Shown: positions 26,748 to 36,437 of the stretch, in pieces
Position numbering within the stretch: position 1 is the stretch's first letter
Layout: each line of letters opens with the position of its first letter
From: Pedobacter hiemivivus
GTDB lineage: Bacteria; Bacteroidota; Bacteroidia; Sphingobacteriales; Sphingobacteriaceae
DNA: 64,000 nt
Direction: 5' to 3'
Assembly: GCF_004331685.1 (NCBI RefSeq)
Contig: NZ_SJSM01000019.1
Span: 24,807-88,806 of the forward strand
Made by a program: the position numbers and the translations under genes
The notes under the pieces: generated by a model
Seen by the model: the letters and a program-made list of their open reading frames with translations, nothing else
Database searches by the model: none
What the model was told of the DNA's origin: nothing

Positions 26748-26755
26748 CAAAAATA
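26748..26755 (-). promoter_or_regulatory. Promoter -7 box abutting the CBS-like gene start
   Basis: On the minus strand TATTTTTG fits TAnnTTTG and ends 4 bases before the ATG, so the transcript could be leaderless. The alternative is that the box is not used and a promoter lies further upstream in 26760-26890. Confidence 0.4.
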
Positions 26756-26895
26756 CGTATTGAAGATTAGAATTTTACATATAAACAAACATTCAATATA
26801 TAATATTACATTATTAAAATAAACAAAATAACATTTTAATCTAGTATTCCAATAGACTTACAAACCAACGTTAATAATGCAGAACAAAAAATATG

Positions 26896-27987
26896 TTAAT
26901 TCAGTTTATATACTTTACCTGGTAAAGAAATCAAAATCCCCTGCATTTCGAGGTTCAATAAGAGCATCGCCAGCTTACTCTGATTCACATTTAGACAGAT
27001 AGCCAATTCATCAATCCGCAAGGATGCATCTTTCAAAAGCAAGACGACCTTCTGCTCGTCTTTAGAGAGTTTTATAGGTAATTGCACCTGTATCCCTTCC
27101 TTTTCTGGCAATACATCATCCCAACCCAGGTAATAAACCAAGTCCTTTGCGTGATTGATTAAGGCTGCCCTATTGGTTTTTATTAGGAAGTTACAGCCTT
27201 CGGAAAATGGATCGGTTGTTCGGCCCGGAAAGGCATATACATCTCTGTTATAAGAATTAGCAATATCTGCTGTAATCAAGGCCCCACCCTTTCCGGTAGC
27301 TTCTACCACAATCGTAGCATCGGAAAGCCCTGCAATGATGCGGTTTCTCTTGGGGAAATTCTCCTTATCTGGATTGGTATTTGGCAAAAACTCCGTCAAC
27401 AAACCACCATTTAGGACCATTTTTCGAGCTAGCTGCTTATGCAAAGCAGGATAAATACGATCTAAACCATGTGCCATTACACCTACTGTAGGAATGTTAT
27501 GCACTAAGCTTTCCTTATGCGAGGCCACATCTATTCCATAAGCCAGTCCACTCACGATAATCACGTTATAGGGCGCCAGTGTTTCTGCTAGCTGCTGACA
27601 CAGCTGCCTTCCATACGCGGTTGCCTTTCTTGTACCGACAACACTAATAATTCGAGGGTGATTTAAATCCGCACTACCTTTATAATACAGCAAAATAGGT
27701 GCATCATGGCAGTTTTTTAATCGCTGAGGATAATCATCGTCTGCGTAAAAAAGTACTTTTATACGATGTTTTTTAATGAAAGCAATTTCCCTTTCAGCTT
27801 CAGATAGCGCATCGCTTTGCAAGATTAGGTTTGCAATAACCTCACCTATACCATTAATTTCTATCAATTGCTCCTTACTGGCTTTAAAGACAGCCTCGGC
27901 AGTACCAAAATGATCAAGTAATTTCTTAGCGTGTATATGCCCTACACTTTTAATTAGCGTGAGGGCAATTTTATGGATTAGACTCAT
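26896..27987 (-). CDS. dprA: DNA-processing protein DprA
   Basis: Cytosolic protein that loads RecA on incoming single-stranded DNA during transformation. An N-terminal helix-hairpin-helix/SAM-like part (about 1-65, EINGIGEVIANLIL) precedes the Rossmann domain: VGTRKATAYGRQLC at 115, VSGLAYGIDVASH at 145, ENFPKRNRIIAGLS, GGALITADIAN, YAFPGR. A winged-helix C-terminus (about 300-363) closes it. Length 363 is normal. It lies 98 bp downstream of rsmG on the same strand with a weak hairpin (28032-28052) between. Its presence shows potential competence but not actual transformability. Confidence 0.95.
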   Translation of the reverse strand: MSLIHKIALTLIKSVGHIHAKKLLDHFGTAEAVFKASKEQLIEINGIGEVIANLILQSDALSEAEREIAFIKKHRIKVLFYADDDYPQRLKNCHDAPILLYYKGSADLNHPRIISVVGTRKATAYGRQLCQQLAETLAPYNVIIVSGLAYGIDVASHKESLVHNIPTVGVMAHGLDRIYPALHKQLARKMVLNGGLLTEFLPNTNPDKENFPKRNRIIAGLSDATIVVEATGKGGALITADIANSYNRDVYAFPGRTTDPFSEGCNFLIKTNRAALINHAKDLVYYLGWDDVLPEKEGIQVQLPIKLSKDEQKVVLLLKDASLRIDELAICLNVNQSKLAMLLLNLEMQGILISLPGKVYKLN

Positions 27988-28085
27988 GGGCTAACTTATG
28001 CAATTAGCCCTAAAGCATCCACAATTTAGATCCTGTTTATTTTTAAAACAGGTATAAATTCATCAATGATATCAGAAAAAAGCGC

Positions 28086-28718
28086 TTACTGAGGGATATA
28101 AACCACATATTTAGTTTCAAAAAACTCTTCCTCAAAATAAGCCGAAAGTGGATATAGTTCAGCTTTTAATTTTGATTCAGCAATTTCCTCAGCTAAATCA
28201 CCTCCCTTTAGGTAAAGAATCCCATTTTGAATGGAATTTTTAGACTCCTTATTAAATTTACCTTGTATCCATGGATAGAAATCAATAAGTCTCGTTACGG
28301 CTCTTGAAACCACAAAGTCGTACTTATCCACCACCTGCTCAGCCCTTAAATGGCTCGCTGTAACATTCTTTAAACCTAAAGACCAAGCTACCTCAGCAAC
28401 AACCTTAATCTTCTTTCCAATAGAATCAACCAGGTGAAACTCCGTTTCCGGGAACAAAATAGCCAATGGAATTCCAGGAAAACCACCACCTGTACCCACA
28501 TCTAAAACCGTTTCCCCGGGTTTAAAAGTACAGAATTTAGCAATTCCTAATGAATGTAAAATATGGCGTTCGTAAAGTTCATCAATATCCTTCCTCGAAA
28601 TCACATTGATTTGTGCATTCCAAAAGCTGTATAAATCATACAACTGATCAAACTGAGCAATCTGTTGATCAGTTAAGTCTTTAAAGTATTTCTGTATTAG
28701 CGTTGATTTCATTTCCAC
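28086..28718 (-). CDS. rsmG: 16S rRNA (guanine-N7) methyltransferase RsmG
   Basis: SAM-dependent enzyme that methylates the guanine equivalent to G527 of 16S rRNA. The SAM site is clear in VLDVGTGGGFPGIPLAILFP near residue 67, followed by VDSIGKKIKVV, VTASHLRAEQV and VVSRAVTRL. Length 210 is normal. The ATG at 28718 overlaps the stop of the upstream glycosyltransferase gene by 10 bp; a second ATG two codons later (28712) is possible. Confidence 0.95.
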   Translation of the reverse strand: MEMKSTLIQKYFKDLTDQQIAQFDQLYDLYSFWNAQINVISRKDIDELYERHILHSLGIAKFCTFKPGETVLDVGTGGGFPGIPLAILFPETEFHLVDSIGKKIKVVAEVAWSLGLKNVTASHLRAEQVVDKYDFVVSRAVTRLIDFYPWIQGKFNKESKNSIQNGILYLKGGDLAEEIAESKLKAELYPLSAYFEEEFFETKYVVYIPQ

Positions 28719-29854
28719 TGAACTTTTTTAACAAATATAGATAGAATGCCATTAAAGACTAAAAAAATGAATAATAGCATGTCTAAAATCGGGAACCACC
28801 ACCTTAAATCGGCATAATTTAGTCGCTTTAAAATTCGTGGATAAACAAAACATCTGATGATAATACTCAGTCCCAGCACCCCTAAGGCCGGATAAAGCGT
28901 TGCTTTAAAACACATCGATAACACTAAGGTAACATAAAATAAGAATTGTATGATAATCTGTGCTGACAAAATGAACTTATGCTTTGGCTTATACAATTTA
29001 CCTGCACCAAAATGACGTTTCTTTTGCTTCAAATAAGCCCCAAAGCTGATATTTGGCTCAGACCAAACCTGTGCATCCTTATGTATACATATAGCTGTAT
29101 TGCCATCATGAGCATGCGCATTTACAAAAAGATCATCATCACCCGATGGAATGTGCATATGCGCTGCAAAACCTTTATTGTTAAAAAACAGTGATTTTTT
29201 GTAAGCCATATTCCGTCCTACTCCCATATAAGGCATACCTTTTATAGCATACGATAGGTAATTTACAGCTGTAAAGAAGGTTTCAAAACGAATCAGGGCA
29301 TTTAAAATCCCTCTTTTCTTTATATAAGGAGAATAGCCCAGGACAATTTCTACATCATCCTGATCGGGTTGCTGCATACCATATAACCATTTCGAAGAAG
29401 CAGGCATACAGTCTGCATCCGTAAAAACCAGCCATTCATGAGCAGCAGCTTTTATGCCCATTGTTACGGCAAACTTCTTACCAGCAATAAACTTACTACC
29501 ATCATTAACTGTTACAACTTTAAGGTGCTTGTATTCCTTTGCAAAGGCTTCAAGGATATCCTTTGTCCCATCCCAAGACCTGTCATTCACCACAATAACC
29601 TCGAAATCAGGATAATCCTGTTCAAGCACTGTAGGTAAATATTTAACCAGATTCTCTGCCTCATTGCGGGCGCAGATCACCACACTTAAAGGTTTTTTAC
29701 CGGTTTCAGGAATAGGTGCAACTTTTAAACGCGCCAACTTAAGGTGCACAAACAAGCTAAAATACAGCTGTATCAGAAAACAAAAAACTAAGATGCCGAG
29801 CAGGCAATATGCTAAGCGCTCAGCTAAAGCGCCCTCTATAAAGGTTAATTCCAC
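28709..29854 (-). CDS. Membrane glycosyltransferase family 2
   Basis: Inner-membrane glycosyltransferase. One helix at the N-terminus (about 13-35), a GT-A catalytic domain with SVVICARNEAENL at 53, IVVNDRSWDGT, FTDADCMP (the metal-binding DxD site), SGDDDLFVN and QKKRHFGAGK, then three C-terminal helices (about 295-375). This layout matches processive or lipid-linked GT2 enzymes. Acceptor and sugar cannot be told. It overlaps rsmG by 10 bp and is divergent from tgt. Confidence 0.87.
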   Translation of the reverse strand: MELTFIEGALAERLAYCLLGILVFCFLIQLYFSLFVHLKLARLKVAPIPETGKKPLSVVICARNEAENLVKYLPTVLEQDYPDFEVIVVNDRSWDGTKDILEAFAKEYKHLKVVTVNDGSKFIAGKKFAVTMGIKAAAHEWLVFTDADCMPASSKWLYGMQQPDQDDVEIVLGYSPYIKKRGILNALIRFETFFTAVNYLSYAIKGMPYMGVGRNMAYKKSLFFNNKGFAAHMHIPSGDDDLFVNAHAHDGNTAICIHKDAQVWSEPNISFGAYLKQKKRHFGAGKLYKPKHKFILSAQIIIQFLFYVTLVLSMCFKATLYPALGVLGLSIIIRCFVYPRILKRLNYADLRWWFPILDMLLFIFLVFNGILSIFVKKVQWK

Positions 29855-29949
29855 GACGTAATTTTGATGCAGCCAAATTTCTGATTTTTAATCTGTAATG
29901 TTCCTTTATGTTGATAAAAAATTTAACCCATAAATAGCTTGTTTTTTGC

Positions 29950-29958
29950 TATTTTTGC
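29950..29958 (+). promoter_or_regulatory. Promoter -7 box for tgt
   Basis: TATTTTTGC matches TAnnTTTG, 72 bases before the ATG at 30031. It falls inside the divergent interval between the glycosyltransferase and tgt. Confidence 0.45.
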
Positions 29959-30030
29959 GCAGATTTTTTGAATGCATTAAAATCATCATTTATTACGGGT
30001 GAGGCTCAAAAAAACAATAAACACATAAAG

Positions 30031-31161
30031 ATGAAATTTAATTTAGAAGCGAAAGATATACATTCGAAGGCAAGAGCAGGAACAGTTACTACAGACCACG
30101 GCGACATACAAACGCCTATTTTTATGCCTGTGGGTACTGCTGGAACGGTTAAATCAATTAATCAGCAGCAGCTAGAGAATGACATCAATGCGCAAATCAT
30201 CTTAGGCAATACCTACCATTTATATTTAAGACCGGGACTTGACATCATTGAAAAAGGCGGTGGTTTACATAAATTTATTGGCTGGGAAAGACCAATTCTT
30301 ACCGATAGTGGTGGCTATCAAGTGTATTCTTTAAGTAAAGTTCGTAAAATTAAAGAGGAAGGTGTAACGTTTCGCTCCCATATTGACGGATCAAAACACC
30401 TTTTTACACCAGAATACGCAATGGATATTCAACGTACTATTGGGGCCGACATCATTATGGCCTTTGATGAATGTACGCCATATCCATGTGATTATAAATA
30501 CGCAGCAAATTCTATCAACATGACGCACCGCTGGTTAAAGCGCTGCTGCAACCGTTTTGATACTACCGAACCAAAATACGGCTTCAATCAAACCCTGTTC
30601 CCTATCGTACAAGGTTCTGTATATAAAGACTTAAGGATGAAATCTGCAGAGTTTATCGCTTCAATGGACCGCGAAGGTAATGCCATTGGCGGACTATCAG
30701 TAGGTGAACCTGCAGAAGAGATGTACGGTATGACTGAGGTAGTATGTAATATACTTCCAGAAGAAAAACCACGTTATTTAATGGGCGTTGGTACACCAAT
30801 TAACATACTAGAGAACATTGCATTAGGTGTAGACATGTTTGATTGTGTAATGCCAACCAGAAATGCCAGAAATGGGATGCTATTTACAAAAAATGGTATC
30901 ATCAATATCGGTAATAAAAAGTGGGCTGATGACTTCTCTCCAATTGAAGCTGATAGTGACCTAATTGCCGATAAAGTATATTCTAAAGCCTATTTAAGGC
31001 ACTTAATGCACTCAAAAGAGATGCTTGGTGCTCAAATAGCTACCTTACACAACCTGCATTTTTACCTATGGCTGGTTAAAACAGCCCGTGAGAAGATCAT
31101 AAGCGGCGAATTTTACGCATGGAAAAACAAAATGGTTACTATCTTAGGTAATAAATTATAA
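30031..31161 (+). CDS. tgt: tRNA-guanine transglycosylase (queuine/preQ1 insertion)
   Basis: Exchanges guanine 34 of GUN-anticodon tRNAs for preQ1 during queuosine synthesis. Start taken at ATG 30031 (MKFNLEAKD); the frame extends upstream to 29968 without family similarity. Conserved motifs: PIFMPVGTAG, LGNTYHLYLRPG, LTDSGGYQV with the active Asp, IGGLSVGEP, and DCVMPTRNARNG with the nucleophile Asp. The C-terminal zinc site is altered: the positions of the three usual Cys (CxCxxC) read Ser309, Leu311 and Asp314, although the following YSKAYLRHL and HNLHFYL remain. The next gene begins directly after the stop. Confidence 0.95.
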   Translation: MKFNLEAKDIHSKARAGTVTTDHGDIQTPIFMPVGTAGTVKSINQQQLENDINAQIILGNTYHLYLRPGLDIIEKGGGLHKFIGWERPILTDSGGYQVYSLSKVRKIKEEGVTFRSHIDGSKHLFTPEYAMDIQRTIGADIIMAFDECTPYPCDYKYAANSINMTHRWLKRCCNRFDTTEPKYGFNQTLFPIVQGSVYKDLRMKSAEFIASMDREGNAIGGLSVGEPAEEMYGMTEVVCNILPEEKPRYLMGVGTPINILENIALGVDMFDCVMPTRNARNGMLFTKNGIINIGNKKWADDFSPIEADSDLIADKVYSKAYLRHLMHSKEMLGAQIATLHNLHFYLWLVKTAREKIISGEFYAWKNKMVTILGNKL

Positions 31162-32265
31162 ATGAACTTCATCAAAGACAGAATCAAAATTCTTGACTGG
31201 TACATCATCAGCAAATACCTGGGTACATTTCTATATACCCTAACCTTATTTGTTGTGATCATCGTTATTTTTGATTTATCTGAGAAACTGGACGACTTTT
31301 TAAGCTCCAATCTTAGCTTCTGGCAGGTCATATCGCTGTATTATGCGGGTTCTATCCCATATTATGTCAATATGCTCTCACCACTGATCAACTTCATCGC
31401 TGTAATATTTTTCACAGCAAAGATGGCTGACCAGACCGAGATTGTACCCATTTTAAGCGGAGGAGTGAGCTTTAATCGCTTCCTAATGCCCTATTTCGTA
31501 TCGGCATTCATCATCTTTGCATTCAATCTAGCTTCCAATTTATACATCCTACCTTATACCAATCAGCTTAAAAACAGCTTTGAAAACACTTACGTAAAGA
31601 AAAACGATCCATCCAGTAAGAGTAATATCCACATGAAACTGGATAACAACACCTACATCTTCATGGACAATTTCGATAGCAAGAGTAAAACAGGCACTCG
31701 CTTCTCTCTGGATAACTTTAAAGGAGACGTGTTAACTAAGAAGCTGATTGCTGACGAAATCAAATGGGACTCTTTAAAACGCTCCTGGAAGCTAACTAAC
31801 TACTCTATACGATACATCAATGGGCTAAAAGAAACGTTTGTGAGCGGCGCATCTCTAACTAAAGACACAGTACTAGATATGCGTCCTGACGACTTCTCAG
31901 CTTATGATAACATCTTTGAAAACCTCACCAACAAAGAGCTTTCAGAGAAGATTAGAAAAGAGAAAATCAGAGGATCAGGGATATGGAACGACCTGTTATT
32001 TGAGCAATATAAACGCTATCTACACCCCCTATCAGCCTTTGTTTTGACCCTTATTGGTGTTGCATTATCCTCTAGAAAGGTACGTGGGGGCGTTGGACTA
32101 CCACTCGGAATAGGAATAATACTAAGCTTTGGCTATATTGTATTTAACCAATTCGCAAAAATGTTTTCACTAAAAGGAGGCGTTCCGCCGCTCCTGGCAG
32201 TATTAATGCCCACCATATGCTTCGGTTTATTGGGCTATTATCTACTTCGAAAAGCACCAAAATAA
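31162..32265 (+). CDS. LptF/LptG-family permease
   Basis: Inner-membrane component of the LPS export ABC transporter. Six membrane helices in two groups of three (about 20-115 and 290-365) flank a periplasmic beta-jellyroll part (about 130-270), the LptF/LptG layout. DWYIISKYLGTF at the start and PFVLTLIGVALSSRKVRGG-like sequence after residue 290 support this. It is directly adjacent to tgt (TAA then ATG). LptB and the second permease are not in the window. Confidence 0.9.
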   Translation: MNFIKDRIKILDWYIISKYLGTFLYTLTLFVVIIVIFDLSEKLDDFLSSNLSFWQVISLYYAGSIPYYVNMLSPLINFIAVIFFTAKMADQTEIVPILSGGVSFNRFLMPYFVSAFIIFAFNLASNLYILPYTNQLKNSFENTYVKKNDPSSKSNIHMKLDNNTYIFMDNFDSKSKTGTRFSLDNFKGDVLTKKLIADEIKWDSLKRSWKLTNYSIRYINGLKETFVSGASLTKDTVLDMRPDDFSAYDNIFENLTNKELSEKIRKEKIRGSGIWNDLLFEQYKRYLHPLSAFVLTLIGVALSSRKVRGGVGLPLGIGIILSFGYIVFNQFAKMFSLKGGVPPLLAVLMPTICFGLLGYYLLRKAPK

Positions 32266-33155
32266 TGACAAAGCTACCTGTAACGCCCAACAAAAACCTG
32301 CTGATTTTACACTTCACAGTATTTATATGGGGCTTTACAGGCATCCTCGGCGCATTAATCTCCGTTAATGCTGTACAAATGGTATGGTATAGGGTTTTGA
32401 TTGCCAGCATCTCTCTTTTCATTTACTTCAAACTGAGCAAAACAAGCCTTATAGTTACGAAAAAGCAGTTTTTACAGTTCTTTTTCACAGGAAGTATCGT
32501 TGCTCTCCACTGGATTCTTTTCTTCCATGCCATTAAGGTTTCAACCGTTTCCGTTACCCTTGTATGCCTCTCTTCCTTTACCCTTTTTACGGCCATATTA
32601 GAGCCACTGATCAAGAAACAAAGGATGCAGGTAGCCGATATCATCATCGGATTAATCATCATCCTGGGCATTTATCTCATCTTTAAATTCGAATCCAAGT
32701 ATACAGAAGGGATCATTTTCGGCCTTTCTGCAGCCCTGGCCTCTAGCCTTTTTGGCACTATAAACTCTACGCTAGTACAAAAAAGCAATCCACTTGTCAT
32801 CAGTTTTTATGAGATCATCGGGGCGTTTTTCTGGATCAGTTTGTACCGTGTATTCGACCAAAGCCTCTTCACAGAGCAGTTCGATTTAAGTGTCAACGAT
32901 TGGATTTACCTCAGCTTATTGGGCACCATTTGCACAGCGCTTGCATACGTTGCAGGGGTCTCTGTGATGCGAACTATATCCGCTTTCAATGTCGCACTCA
33001 TCACCAATCTTGAGCCCGTATATGGCATCCTTTTAGCCTTCCTTTTCTTTGGTACAAAAGAGACCATGTCGATCGGATTTTACCTTGGCGCCATCATTAT
33101 TTTAGGGGCAGTATTCTTGTACCCGGTTTACAGAAAATACAAAAATCAACACTAA
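32265..33155 (+). CDS. EamA/DMT-family transporter
   Basis: Ten predicted membrane helices in two EamA repeats (about 8-135 and 145-290). The ATG at 32265 overlaps the previous stop as TAATG, so translation is coupled to the LptF/G gene; the longer frame from 32217 only overlaps that gene. Features include HFTVFIWGFTGILGALI at the start and ALITNLEPVYGILLAFLFFGT in repeat two, typical of drug/metabolite transporters. Substrate unknown. Confidence 0.9.
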   Translation: MTKLPVTPNKNLLILHFTVFIWGFTGILGALISVNAVQMVWYRVLIASISLFIYFKLSKTSLIVTKKQFLQFFFTGSIVALHWILFFHAIKVSTVSVTLVCLSSFTLFTAILEPLIKKQRMQVADIIIGLIIILGIYLIFKFESKYTEGIIFGLSAALASSLFGTINSTLVQKSNPLVISFYEIIGAFFWISLYRVFDQSLFTEQFDLSVNDWIYLSLLGTICTALAYVAGVSVMRTISAFNVALITNLEPVYGILLAFLFFGTKETMSIGFYLGAIIILGAVFLYPVYRKYKNQH

Positions 33156-33623
33156 ATCCTTCCGCCTTGCCCCATAGGGTAGGGGAGAAATACCGCCCTC
33201 AAAAGACAGCATTCCGACTCCTATAAAACGAATCAACAACACCTCAGAAAAGCAGCTATCACAGTCCATAAACCGATCGGTTTTAAGGCAGAAATAGGTC
33301 TCATTTTCCCAGTTATTATAAGCCAAAAAAACGCGACTCTTGTATACATAATCAAAACATGCTGCGTAAATTTAATTTTATTTACCGGCTAAATAGTGTA
33401 CCTTAACCTCAGGTTTTTGCATCATATAAATGCAATAGCGAAAACACTACAAAACCTTTAAAAACAACAAAAATAACCAACAAAACCAGTCAACAAGACA
33501 AAATAACGAAACAAATTAAAAACCTGATTACCAACAAACAAAACCAAATCATTTAAAATAAAACATAACATAAAATCAAGCTTAAAAATTTTAAAATACT
33601 AATTATTTTAGCAATAGCAAAAT
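33156..33623. other. Gene-free interval with an A/C-rich stretch and a 14-bp palindrome
   Basis: No coding frame here is convincing. At 33270-33283 there is a perfect palindrome, AAACCGATCGGTTT. From 33441 to 33579 the plus strand has only four G and is dominated by A with some C, likely an unstructured leader of the following gene. I see no clear TAnnTTTG box. Confidence 0.6.
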
Positions 33624-36434
33624 ATGACGCAAAACAAACTATATAAATCACTGATAATCAAAATTAAAACAACAGCAATATTAAGTTTAATTTCACATTC
33701 AGTTTTTTCACAAATATTCAGCGAAGAACAGAACCCACTTAGTGTAAAATGGCGTCAAATAAATGCTTCCGGCTTTAAAGTCATCTACCCTACGGAGATG
33801 GAAAAAGAAGCACAAAGGATAGCCAACACACTGCCTTACATTTACCCTTATGTAGGCGGCAGTTTAGGCGTAAAAAAAACGAGCATCCCAGTGCTACTTC
33901 AAAACCAAGGTGTGACTGCAAATGGCTTCGTTCAGCTCGGTCCAAAAAAGTCAGAATTCTACACTACCCCACCTCAGCAATTTGACAGTCAGGATTGGCT
34001 GAACAACCTCGCCGTTCATGAACTTAGACACGTCGCTCAGTTCGACAAACTGACCGGTGGCAAGGCCAAGCCTTTTCCAGAATTAATCTACTTCGGCTGG
34101 TTCGGTGTAAGCTTACCGATCTGGTTTTTTGAAGGCGATGCAGTAACTACAGAAACTGCCCTAACCAAAGCCGGTCGCGGAAGACAACCTTCATGGATCA
34201 TGCCTTACCGAACAAGCCTACTCGAAGGGAAAAACATGTCCTATAGCAAAGCCAGTTTTGGCTCAAACAAAGACATCACTCCCGGCTACTATCAGCTCGG
34301 CTACCTGATGTCATCCATCATCAGAACCGAAGAAGGAAAAGACATCTTCGACGAAGTACTGACAGACATACGCAAACGCCCGGTCCGCCTCTACCCTTTT
34401 TCGAACTCACTAAAAAAATTCAGCAACAAGGGAAGTCACAAATGGTTTGAACAAACCACAACGACGCTCAAAAAAAATTGGACCGCGCAAGCATCGGCAA
34501 CACCGAGTAGAAATTACAACTCATTAACCAAACCTGCCAATTATGCCACCAACTATTTTTTACCGGTCAAATTAAGCGACAACAGCATATTAACTTTAAA
34601 GCAAAGTAAAGCCGAAGTCCCACACCTCACTTTGATCGATAGCAATCGCAAGGAAACTCACCTACTCGACATCGGCTATCAGGAACAACCATGGTTCAGT
34701 TACGCCAACGGACTTATCGTTTGGGACGAGGTTAGATACGACCCACGCTATCGTCAGCGCAGCTATAACGTAATTTGCAGCTACAACCTGGAAACTAAAA
34801 AAGTAAAAAAGCTCAGTTCAAAAAGCAAACTCTTTGCACCATCACTTTCGGCTGACGGAAAAAAAATTATAGTAGTAAAGTTCGATTTGAGTAATCGATG
34901 CAACCTGGTTGAGCTAAATGCCCAAAACGGGGATGTCCTTTTCACTTACCCTAACCCGCAAAACCTAATTCTGCAAACACCATCTTTTGATGCCAGCGGA
35001 AATACAGTAGCCTACATCGCCGTTAGTGAAAAAGGAAAAACGCTAAACATAACTAACAGAACCGGACAAACCGAAGAACTCATCGCTCCTACGCAACAGC
35101 AAATATCAAGACCGATATTCATTAATCAACAGATCGCATTTAACGCGCACTACAGCGGACTTGACAACATTTACAACATAGATATCAAAACGAAAAAAAT
35201 AAGCGCTCTGAGCGAAGCAAAATACGGCGCTTTCAATGCATCTTTTCCTAAAGGAAGCAATACTCTTCTTTTCAACAATTTCAAACAAACAGGGTACGAC
35301 ATTACCGAAACTCCGATAAATCCAGAGGAGCCCGGCAAAAACAATTTTGTCTACTTTGGTGCTGCAGCGGAAAAACAGGAACACACCGGAAATGTATTTT
35401 CCAAAATCCCCGACAGCACCTACATCTCCAAACCGTACCGCACATTTGGAGATATGATCAACATACATAGCATCAGTCCTGTAATTGAAGATGAATACCG
35501 CGGCGGATTACAATTCGATTCAGACAACCTACTCAATACACTCAACGCTTTTGCAGGCGCCGAATACTACAGAGACCTGAACCGGTTTGAATACAACGCA
35601 GGCATTGTGCTTAAAAGTTTTTACCCGGTGATTAGTGCCACTTACCGGAACAGACCCAGAAGAACTTTCTATAACAGCAATCAAGGCGTTATGCAAGGCG
35701 ATTGGAGAGAGAACAATATCCAAGTCCAAGCCATGATCCCGATTAGCTTAAACACGCTCGGAGATACCTACAGCTTTTCGTTAAGAACAGCAACCAGCTA
35801 CACCAAACGCTACATGGGTGAAAATATGCCACTGAATTACATCACTACCCTTAACTTCCCAATGGAATACGGCTTCTCCTTTGTACACTCCATGCGTCAG
35901 GCCGACCGCGACATTGCACCAAAATGGGCACAAACCTTCAGCTTAACTTACCTTCACCAGCCATTCGACAAAAAACTCGACGGTCACCTCTTTGCCTTAG
36001 GCACCTCTTTCTATTTCCCAGGATTGTTAAAAAACCATTCCTTCATGGCTAGCTTCAACTACCAAAACGCCAGTGGAGTAAGAAGATTCGACAACGAAAT
36101 AAGCGGAGTTTACGGCTACAACAACATCAGAGCCATAAGCCTCCTAAGAAACACACTATTGCTCAATTACAGATTCCCATTTGCTTTTCCTGATGCTGAA
36201 CTAGGCCCACTTGCTTACATCAGAAATGTGCGCGGTGGTTTATTTTGCCATTATGAAAACCTGGGGGTGGACACAAATATCGGAGAACCCAAAACTTATG
36301 GCTTTGAATTGCGCAGCAGCATGAATTTACTGCGCTACCAACCCGTTATTGATTTGGGCACAAGATTTGTCTTCGTAAACAAAATTTACAACCAAAATCC
36401 TATATTAGAATTAATTTTAAACTACAGCTTTTAG
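33624..36434 (+). CDS. Outer-membrane protein with HELRH metallopeptidase, beta-propeller and barrel modules
   Basis: A 936-residue exported protein, signal peptide about 1-30. The N-terminal part has a gluzincin-like active site: HELRH at 132-136 and, 34 residues later, FFEGDA with Glu170 as probable third zinc ligand. About 290-580 shows repeated beta-strand blocks of the TolB/WD40 propeller kind (APSLSADGKKIIVVKFD, TPSFDASGNTVAYI, ASFPKGSNTLLFNNF). From about 600 to the C-terminal ILNYSF, alternating strands resemble a BamA-like outer-membrane barrel. A related arrangement exists in Bacteroidota hypothetical proteins, but I know no tested function. The next gene starts 3 bp after its stop. 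Confidence 0.72.
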   Translation: MTQNKLYKSLIIKIKTTAILSLISHSVFSQIFSEEQNPLSVKWRQINASGFKVIYPTEMEKEAQRIANTLPYIYPYVGGSLGVKKTSIPVLLQNQGVTANGFVQLGPKKSEFYTTPPQQFDSQDWLNNLAVHELRHVAQFDKLTGGKAKPFPELIYFGWFGVSLPIWFFEGDAVTTETALTKAGRGRQPSWIMPYRTSLLEGKNMSYSKASFGSNKDITPGYYQLGYLMSSIIRTEEGKDIFDEVLTDIRKRPVRLYPFSNSLKKFSNKGSHKWFEQTTTTLKKNWTAQASATPSRNYNSLTKPANYATNYFLPVKLSDNSILTLKQSKAEVPHLTLIDSNRKETHLLDIGYQEQPWFSYANGLIVWDEVRYDPRYRQRSYNVICSYNLETKKVKKLSSKSKLFAPSLSADGKKIIVVKFDLSNRCNLVELNAQNGDVLFTYPNPQNLILQTPSFDASGNTVAYIAVSEKGKTLNITNRTGQTEELIAPTQQQISRPIFINQQIAFNAHYSGLDNIYNIDIKTKKISALSEAKYGAFNASFPKGSNTLLFNNFKQTGYDITETPINPEEPGKNNFVYFGAAAEKQEHTGNVFSKIPDSTYISKPYRTFGDMINIHSISPVIEDEYRGGLQFDSDNLLNTLNAFAGAEYYRDLNRFEYNAGIVLKSFYPVISATYRNRPRRTFYNSNQGVMQGDWRENNIQVQAMIPISLNTLGDTYSFSLRTATSYTKRYMGENMPLNYITTLNFPMEYGFSFVHSMRQADRDIAPKWAQTFSLTYLHQPFDKKLDGHLFALGTSFYFPGLLKNHSFMASFNYQNASGVRRFDNEISGVYGYNNIRAISLLRNTLLLNYRFPFAFPDAELGPLAYIRNVRGGLFCHYENLGVDTNIGEPKTYGFELRSSMNLLRYQPVIDLGTRFVFVNKIYNQNPILELILNYSF

Positions 36435-36437
36435 ATC

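Noticed and set aside
33102..33326. Minus-strand frame in the gap upstream of the peptidase/barrel gene
   Set aside because: It overlaps the end of the EamA gene, has no family resemblance and no promoter; most likely chance.
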